From Cinnamomum chago (taxonomy: Eukaryota; Streptophyta; Magnoliopsida; Laurales; Lauraceae), in NCBI GenBank assembly GCA_038049695.1, contig CP142452.1:74095501-74159500 (forward strand): a stretch of DNA of 64,000 bases. Direction: 5' to 3'. A program made the position numbers and the translations under genes. Positions 58,602 through 64,000 of the stretch are shown here, in pieces. Numbering within the stretch: the stretch's first letter is position 1; each line of letters begins with the position of its first letter. A model generated the notes under the pieces. It ran no database searches, had not been told where the DNA came from, and saw only the letters and a list, made by a program, of their open reading frames with translations.

Positions 58602-60047
58602 TTAAACAAAGTATGACCATGCACTCTTATCGTCTTTCTGTAGCTCGTACGTTAGTCCAAAACATTGGATTCTCACATGATATTCAAACATGAGAAGTTC
58701 ATTTTCTATACTGTTCAAACATTGGAAACTCACCACCATAAATCCATAGGTCACAGAAGTTTTCTTCATAATTTTTAAAAATTTTGGAAACTTGGAGGAT
58801 TTTGAAAAAGCGTTAGCATTATCAAATGCTCTTGTTCTCTCTTCTGTTGTTGATGGCTGCTTTTTCGAAGTGTGGCAATTTCCCGTAGAATAAGAACATG
58901 TTTTAGACTTGGTCAACTCGCCACCCTCTGTTTTAATCTTCTCAAACTGATTGATTTTAAATGTAGACATGTTTCCCTGCATTATAGATACAAAGATGAC
59001 ATAAACTGTTAAACATCGAGTTAGACTAAGACGTAAAAACCATTAAAAGAAGCATTTCAAAGGTGAATGAAACAGAAACACAAATTTATATAAAATAAAA
59101 AAAAACAAATTTATATATCCGCTTTTTTATCAATAACATCTTAATAGATCTCAACTTAATACAACAAAGTAGCATTAATATAGGTGAACAAATACATTAG
59201 TCTTGTTCTTTTAAAATCATAAAACTATATAGGACTTACCCCACAACTAAAGGTAGTTACAACAAAAGTCACTTTTAGTAATGAAAAAAAAAAAACACTT
59301 TTAGCAGAGGTCTTTTTTCCATTGCTATTGGTCTTTTTAGTGACGGATTTTTTTTTCCAAAGCTATAAAATTGTCGCTATTGGTTCTTAAGAGGCATAAT
59401 TAATGTATCAATTGACAATCTCTCTTAAGACCAATACTTCTTCTTTTCTATTTTTGGGTGGGTGGAGGGTGGGTGTGGGGTCTCCTCCGTAAATGTTTTT
59501 TCTTTTAATACTTGTTTAGGATAAATACAAGCAATCACTGCATATATAAAAGTGTACAAAATAATATAAGTACATTCGAATTAACTACCTAAAATAACTC
59601 CTTTTACTTACTTTGAGTTGAACCAGCTTCATCACACAATGAAGTTTGTCGTGAAAGAACATTAATGACATTCTGAGAGTTCTTCGTGTCAATCTCGTCT
59701 AATTTATGCTGTGAGTACTTGCCAGAATCTGGTAATGCACCCTTCTTCTTACCACTGTGGAAGTTGAATTCTTGACTAGTGTAACAAGTAGTTATTATCT
59801 CTATTTCACATGCAGCTTTATAAAAAATTTGCACAGTAAATTGCCCATCACCATCATATGTGAAAAGTAAAAGGTAGTAAGCTTTCAAGGAGTGATCTTC
59901 TACAAATTTCTTCTAGCCATCCTATAGATATGTATCTTTACCCCTTATATTTAATTGAACATACCAAATGCGGCCATCATGACCTTTTAGTTGGGCTCCT
60001 TGGGATGGATCGATTACATTGTGCTTCACGAAGGCTGGAGGTAATCG
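58602..60047 (-). pseudogene. B3 domain (REM-type) factor, 5'-truncated pseudogene
   Basis: Exon A (60047-59612) starts after tattgcag. It reads RLPPAFVKHNV, GAQLKGHDGRIWYVQL, KKFVEDHSL, LLLFTYDGDGQFTVQIF and ACEIE, the strands of a plant B3 DNA-binding domain. Two TAG stops replace conserved residues in the ...DGWKKF-type segment. Exon A ends at donor gtaagt. Exon B (58976-58602) follows acceptor ataatgcag and holds a Ser/Thr-rich linker and what may be the start of a second B3 domain (SKFPKFLKIMKKTSVTYGF). REM proteins are nuclear, often reproductive-stage regulators. The N-terminal exon is missing; a solo LTR sits about 50 bp upstream of exon A. Confidence 0.82.
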
Positions 60048-60368
60048 CTGCAATACATAGAAATAACATAAGCTGAATCATAGAACCAAGTACAAGATAG
60101 AAATGAAAGTTCCCGGGGATCCTAACCCTATAGGGGGGGTGAATAGGGTGTGCTACAACTATGACCAATTTAAACAAATTTTAATTACTTAAAATCCAAC
60201 TAGTCACATGTGATGATAAACAATCAAAATGCGGAAGCTAATAAAACAATCATCACAAGCATGCACCACAACACCAAGATTTATAGTGGTTCGGCCTCAA
60301 TGCCTACGTCCACTACCGGCTTGTGATCCAATCACCCCACCGGATTTCCACTATTTATGCTTTTTACT

Positions 60369-60535
60369 AGGCTAAGCAATAACCCTTACAATGTTGTTTT
60401 TCTAGGCTCAACAACAACCTTTACAAGATGCTTTTCAAGGCTAAGCAATAACCTTTACAAATGCTTTTCTTAGGCTAAGCAATAACCTTTACAAATGCTT
60501 TTCTTAGGCTAAGCAATAACCTTTACAAATAAAGA
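60369..60535. repeat. minisatellite, about 36-bp unit, 5 copies
   Basis: aggctaagcaataaccttta followed by caaatgcttttctt recurs about five times, the last three nearly identical. It lies inside the solo LTR. Confidence 0.93.
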
Positions 60536-61189
60536 TTTCTCTAAGAAAGTGTCTTCACAAAAGATCACTCTAAGAGATACAATTTAAGCTCAAATAAATT
60601 TGCCTCTAAATAGGCGGATATGAAAATGAAAACTAACTCACACAAACACTCTAAAGAAATGCAAAGATGTATGCTTATGAAGTGTGTGTGTGAAAACTTC
60701 AATCAAGTTTAAAAGTAAGCTCAATCAATTTATGCTTAATACAATTTGAAAGTTTAAGGCACAAAAAGATATGATTGAAGTTTAATGCAAATCACATGTA
60801 TGAGAACAACTTGTTTATGACATGAAAATCAAAGAGTCACAAGTTGTATGAAACTTAAAATCTAAGAAAGCATGTGATTTAGGCATGAGAGTTTGCAAAC
60901 CATTTTTAATATACCAAGGATGATAATGAGTTTGCAAAACAACTCTTTAAAAACTAGAAATCATGCATAAAAGAAAATACAAAGATTTAGGCATGCATTG
61001 ATTCTAATTTGAATGGAAATCAAAATGATTAGTAATATGTACCTTTTAAAAACTCATGCATTTGATTTCCAAATGGCCCTCTAGCCTTTCCAACTTCTTC
61101 CCCTTTCTTTGGCTCCAAAATGCTCTCAAAGGTTCATGGTTCAAGCCTCAAAGAAGGTTGGAAATGAATGGACTTTATAGCCAAAAAAC

Positions 61190-61335
61190 AGTCCAACGGC
61201 TAGTTCCCGGTCGACAGGGAAGTGTCTCGGTCGACAGGGAAGGCACAACGGTCGGATTTTTGACCGTTGGGTGCAACAGTTCAAAAACTGTCCACTCGAC
61301 CGGCAGTGTTCCCGGTCGACCGGCGACACTGCCGG
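61190..61335. repeat. cluster of GGTCGAC / CGACCGG palindromic boxes
   Basis: ccggtcgacaggg and tcggtcgacaggg recur near 61207 and 61228; ctcgaccggcag and cggtcgaccggcg lie near 61295 and 61311. A wider dyad caacggtcgg...ccgttgg lies between. Confidence 0.85.
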
Positions 61336-61845
61336 GCCACCCCCCTTTTTCCAAAAATTCTAATTTTGCATATTTTGAAGGTATTTCTTTGAGGGGATTT
61401 TTGGGCCACTAAACCAAGCTAGAAAACATGTTTTAAAACATTCTAAGATGTTTAAAAAAAACATGAAACATAAAAAGCCTAAAATGATTCAAAACATTTA
61501 AAACCAAAGGCTTGCTTGATTTCTAAAAACTCTTTTCAAATGAAAATGCATACAAAGATGATTCTGAAAGTGATGAATGTATGCAAGGCTCAAACCTAAA
61601 TTCTCAAAATGATTTTCCAAATATAATGCACAAAGAATTAGGTTTTCAAAAGAGTTTGGATTCTAAAAACAATGCATCCAAGTTTAGAAACAAAACATGC
61701 ATAAAACAATACCAATCTTAAAAGCAATGCATGTATAAAACCAGATTTTCAAGGTTTTCTAAAACCATGCAAGTGTGAAAATTCAAATGATGCTAAAGTG
61801 AAAATGCATCCATCAAATTACAATTACAAAATCCCTAACAAGAAA

Positions 61846-62345
61846 GGGCAGCAAAGGGCAGTGAGCTTAATCTCTGAAGAACAATGACAAATTTGAACTA
61901 GAAAACTAGAATCAGTGTGAACAGAGCATCACCAAGTGCTATTAATTTTGATCATATAACATATTATCCCTTCCTTTCGTTATCAGCAAAATAAAATGCT
62001 AAAAGTAAAATTACCCAAAGGGAGTTTAAAAATATAAATAGAAAATAAAGTTTCTTGAGGACATTGCCACATTCTCTTAAAACGAAAGTTAGGAAAACTT
62101 TCAATTCTTTAACCAGACTTGTAAATTTTTTTTAATGTTAGTGACTACGCACATCTAATGGAAGTTTTAAACTTGCATCAATAAAAAATAATAGGTGACA
62201 AACAAATCAACAAATAGCCTCTGGGGAAAATTTCCAAATTATAATTAAACGAGAACACACACTTCTATCTTTTTTCCAAAAACAAACCTCCTTGTGTCCT
62301 TAACACATTACTTCCAGAATATAAGAACCATAAGATGATGCTAAT
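61846..62345. other. intergenic, AT-rich
   Basis: The missing first exon of the B3 pseudogene was looked for here and not found. Confidence 0.4.
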
Positions 62346-62635
62346 TTATGCAATTTTTGCTCTTGAGAAGTCCATCTCAGGATGCTGCAAAAACAGAATT
62401 GGTATATCAGATATTCTGCAGCATATAGGTTCACGAGACAAACAAAACATAAAAACATACACAAAAAATTGGATTTATTAAAAAACGACTCCATATCCAT
62501 TCCAAGCACCAAAACACCAATAATTAGGGAAGTTACCTCAGCCATGAACTTCTTAAGCATCTCTTGCTTTTGCATCTCATCACTGGTTACAAGACCCATG
62601 GACTTTTGCCGCTGGTCATACGACAAGCCCATCAT
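62346..62635 (-). pseudogene. BOBBER/NudC C-terminal exons (truncated gene)
   Basis: Exon 1 of this piece (62635-62537) reads YDQRQKSMGLVTSDEMQKQ then EMLKKFMAE and ends at donor gtaact. The last exon (62384-62346) follows ttgcag and reads HPEMDFSRAKIA then stop; the phase is 0. This is the conserved C-terminus of plant NudC/BOBBER small heat-shock-like chaperones. Their CS (p23-like) domain, which would lie upstream, is absent. The segment before YDQRQ reads MMGLS where the family has MMF, so the upstream junction is altered. An SRT1 first exon lies upstream on the same strand. A 45-residue product from ATG 62635 is possible but is not expected to act as a chaperone. Confidence 0.85.
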
Positions 62636-62936
62636 GGGTGTTCAATTACACATAACACATGCAGCACATAAAGTTAAACCCGACTACATTATCATGACAC
62701 GGCACAAATACGACAGAATGCTGAGAATAAATCTAGGCAAGCCTATCCACAATCCATAATAAATTGAAGTTTCCCCAAAATCTATTGAAGTATTGGCCAA
62801 AATCATACACGAATCTTCATGGGTTTTTCCATTCAGTGATTATAGAAATCAATTCGAGCACGAATAAATAACAACCAATGTAATTGAGGAGGGGAATCCA
62901 TCGAAAAGAAAGGGGGATTTGTAGAAGAAATTCTAC

Positions 62937-63035
62937 CTTTCTCTGTAAAATGTGAGGTGGTTCGAAAATTTATGTCATTCCAACTGTACCCACATCTTCT
63001 CGGTAAGAAAGATTTTCTGCATAACCCAGAGACAT
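62937..63035 (-). pseudogene. SRT1: SRT1 (SIRT6-type sirtuin) first exon
   Basis: ATG at 63035 opens MSLGYAENLSYREDVGTVGM, the distinctive N-terminus of plant SRT1. A stop replaces one codon (62970-62972). The frame then continues IFEPPHILQRK to a good donor gtagaa at 62936. SRT1 is a nuclear NAD-dependent deacylase. No catalytic exon (GAGIS, HGN) follows; BOBBER/NudC exons do. The CT-rich leader upstream (to about 63270) may be the original SRT1 5' UTR. Confidence 0.82.
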
Positions 63036-63084
63036 GGCTTTTTCTTCTGCAAAATCCTCCAACGACCTCTCTTCTCTTCTTCCA

Positions 63085-63215
63085 AGAGGGAGAGGGAGAG
63101 GGAGAGAGGGAGAGGGAGAGGGAGAGAGCAAGGATCGTATGCAGAGGCAGAGGGAGAGGGAGAGAGCAGGGAGCACATGCAGCGGGAGAGGACAGGGAGA
63201 GGGAGAAAGAGAGAA
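63085..63215. repeat. GAGAGG-type microsatellite
   Basis: An impure gagagg/gggaga array on the plus strand (CT-rich on the minus strand) within the SRT1 leader. The Arg/Glu frames over it are not genes. Confidence 0.9.
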
Positions 63216-63277
63216 AAAAGGGAGGGAGATGAAAAATGGGGAAGAAAGAAGAATCATTCGGCCCTGATAGTGATTTG

Positions 63278-63425
63278 AGGGTGATTTTTGTGACGATTTC
63301 GTTCGGCAACTTCAGGGGTAAAGTGGTCCAAAACTTGTGTACGAACACCAAAATGGCAAAATACCTGTATTTGTGTTTAAAATGGTCAAATATAGGATTA
63401 ACCATACTTTTCTTGTAAAATTCCC
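63278..63425 (-). repeat. repeat X, inverted copy upstream of the SRT1 leader
   Basis: Reverse complement of 47018-47164 with few changes. Its outer end is directly next to repeat Y. Confidence 0.88.
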
Positions 63426-63429
63426 ATTT

Positions 63430-64000
63430 TAGGGAATTATTTTGTGTATTTATAATTGGTGTTATGTTGTACATTGAGTGTTTTCAATGTAAGTGTAATC
63501 TCATAACCTTGTATCATCATTTTATTTTATTTTCATGCTTTTGAGATTGCAGATTAGACTGTTAGAATTGTCAAATGAATGTAGATTCTTTCTAGAAATA
63601 ATTCCATCAACTATGTCATTCATAAAACTGACAGTAGTTAATGTGATGAATCAAAGAAGATTGATCTCACTGGTACAACTCCAAGCCTTTATGCCTTCTT
63701 CTGAGGGCTACCTAGATGCATGATAATAAAAGGAAACAGAGGGATAGAATAGGATGTGGATCAGGGTTTACCTCGGTATCAATCCAATCAATGGGTATTA
63801 TGGAGAATTTGACAAATATTTGTTACATAAAAATAAATACTTCAAAGAAAGTGACTGTTTTGTGGCCCTGTGGTTAGAGTGCTAACGAGATAAAGTAATT
63901 GTTCATGCATTTGAACCCTGGCAATTATATTTTAACTCTTTCAAAGCCCCGGTCGATTCATATCATGTCGGTGTATGAGCTGATACATATGCAATACATA
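63430..64000 (+). repeat. repeat Y, runs off the window
   Basis: Reverse complement of 49404-49975. Contains a tRNA-like pair ctgtggttagagtgc (about 63878) and atttgaaccctgg (about 63910), a possible SINE head. Confidence 0.9.

Larger units (their letters stand above)
60104..61840 (-). mobile_element. 1.74-kb solo LTR (SIRE-like) with AGAAA target duplication
   Basis: Plus-strand ends TGAAAGTTCCCGGGG and AAATCCCTAACA; AGAAA lies at 60099-60103 and 61841-61845. The minus strand carries the attcacccccccta and gccgaaccactataaatc blocks common in plant SIRE-type copia LTRs. It has a TATA-like ggctataaagtcc (about 61180) with GGTCGAC-type palindromes just upstream (61208-61330). No internal region or second LTR remains. 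Confidence 0.88.

Noticed and set aside
63034..63267. Arg/Glu-rich and Leu/Ser/Pro-rich frames on both strands
   Set aside because: Reading of the GAGAGG microsatellite; only the last part of one minus-strand frame is the SRT1 exon.

Overview
This window is nuclear DNA of a flowering plant. It holds a three-exon plant profilin, two intronless L-type lectin receptor kinases, fragments of other plant genes (LRR receptor-like protein, B3/REM factor, SRT1 sirtuin, BOBBER/NudC, DNA topoisomerase I) and a dense load of plant-type transposons whose primer sites match initiator tRNA-Met. Nothing in the sequence fixes the species. No bacterial, organellar or CRISPR features are seen.

Layout. 1-2612: a tandem duplication with a long TTA microsatellite, a fold-back MITE, a copia gag relic, an inverted duplication of another copia gag and a TRIM LTR fragment. 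2628-13635: a complete but dead Ty3/gypsy chromovirus with 3-kb LTRs and AGTTT target duplications. 13640-15761: a copia-like LTR fused to the 3' half of an LRR receptor-like protein pseudogene. 16975-19060: an snRNA-promoter-like repeat, a LINE RNase H tail and a hairpin MITE. 20666-34800: two LecRK paralogues with shared promoters and 3' flanks, separated by a solo LTR, a pair of direct repeats each carrying the same tRNA-derived SINE, a small minus-strand gene-like ORF, and a Mutator-type MITE. 34800-38186: no gene found. 38187-45238: a copia element with gag but no pol (TR-GAG type), its 3' LTR split by a 5'-truncated LINE. 45440-46222: a TRIM whose LTR carries an snRNA-type USE plus TATA.

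47018-50239: the profilin gene, with a repeat of probable TIR origin in its promoter and a second repeat in intron 2. Inverted copies of both repeats lie at 63.3-64.0 kb. 53810-58200: a fold-back element with arms of about 1 kb built of tandem repeats, carrying a topoisomerase I fragment and interrupted by a candidate solo LTR. 58602-60047: a B3/REM pseudogene with a solo LTR (AGAAA duplications) in its upstream intron. 62346-63425: a minus-strand chimera of SRT1 exon 1 and the last two exons of a BOBBER/NudC gene.

Only profilin and the two LecRKs look fully functional. The main themes are nested transposition, gene-fragment capture, and LTR promoters with unusual architecture: an snRNA-type USE/TATA, and clusters of short palindromes upstream of TATA boxes in three different LTRs. 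Gene identities rest on recognised protein motifs, not on database searches.
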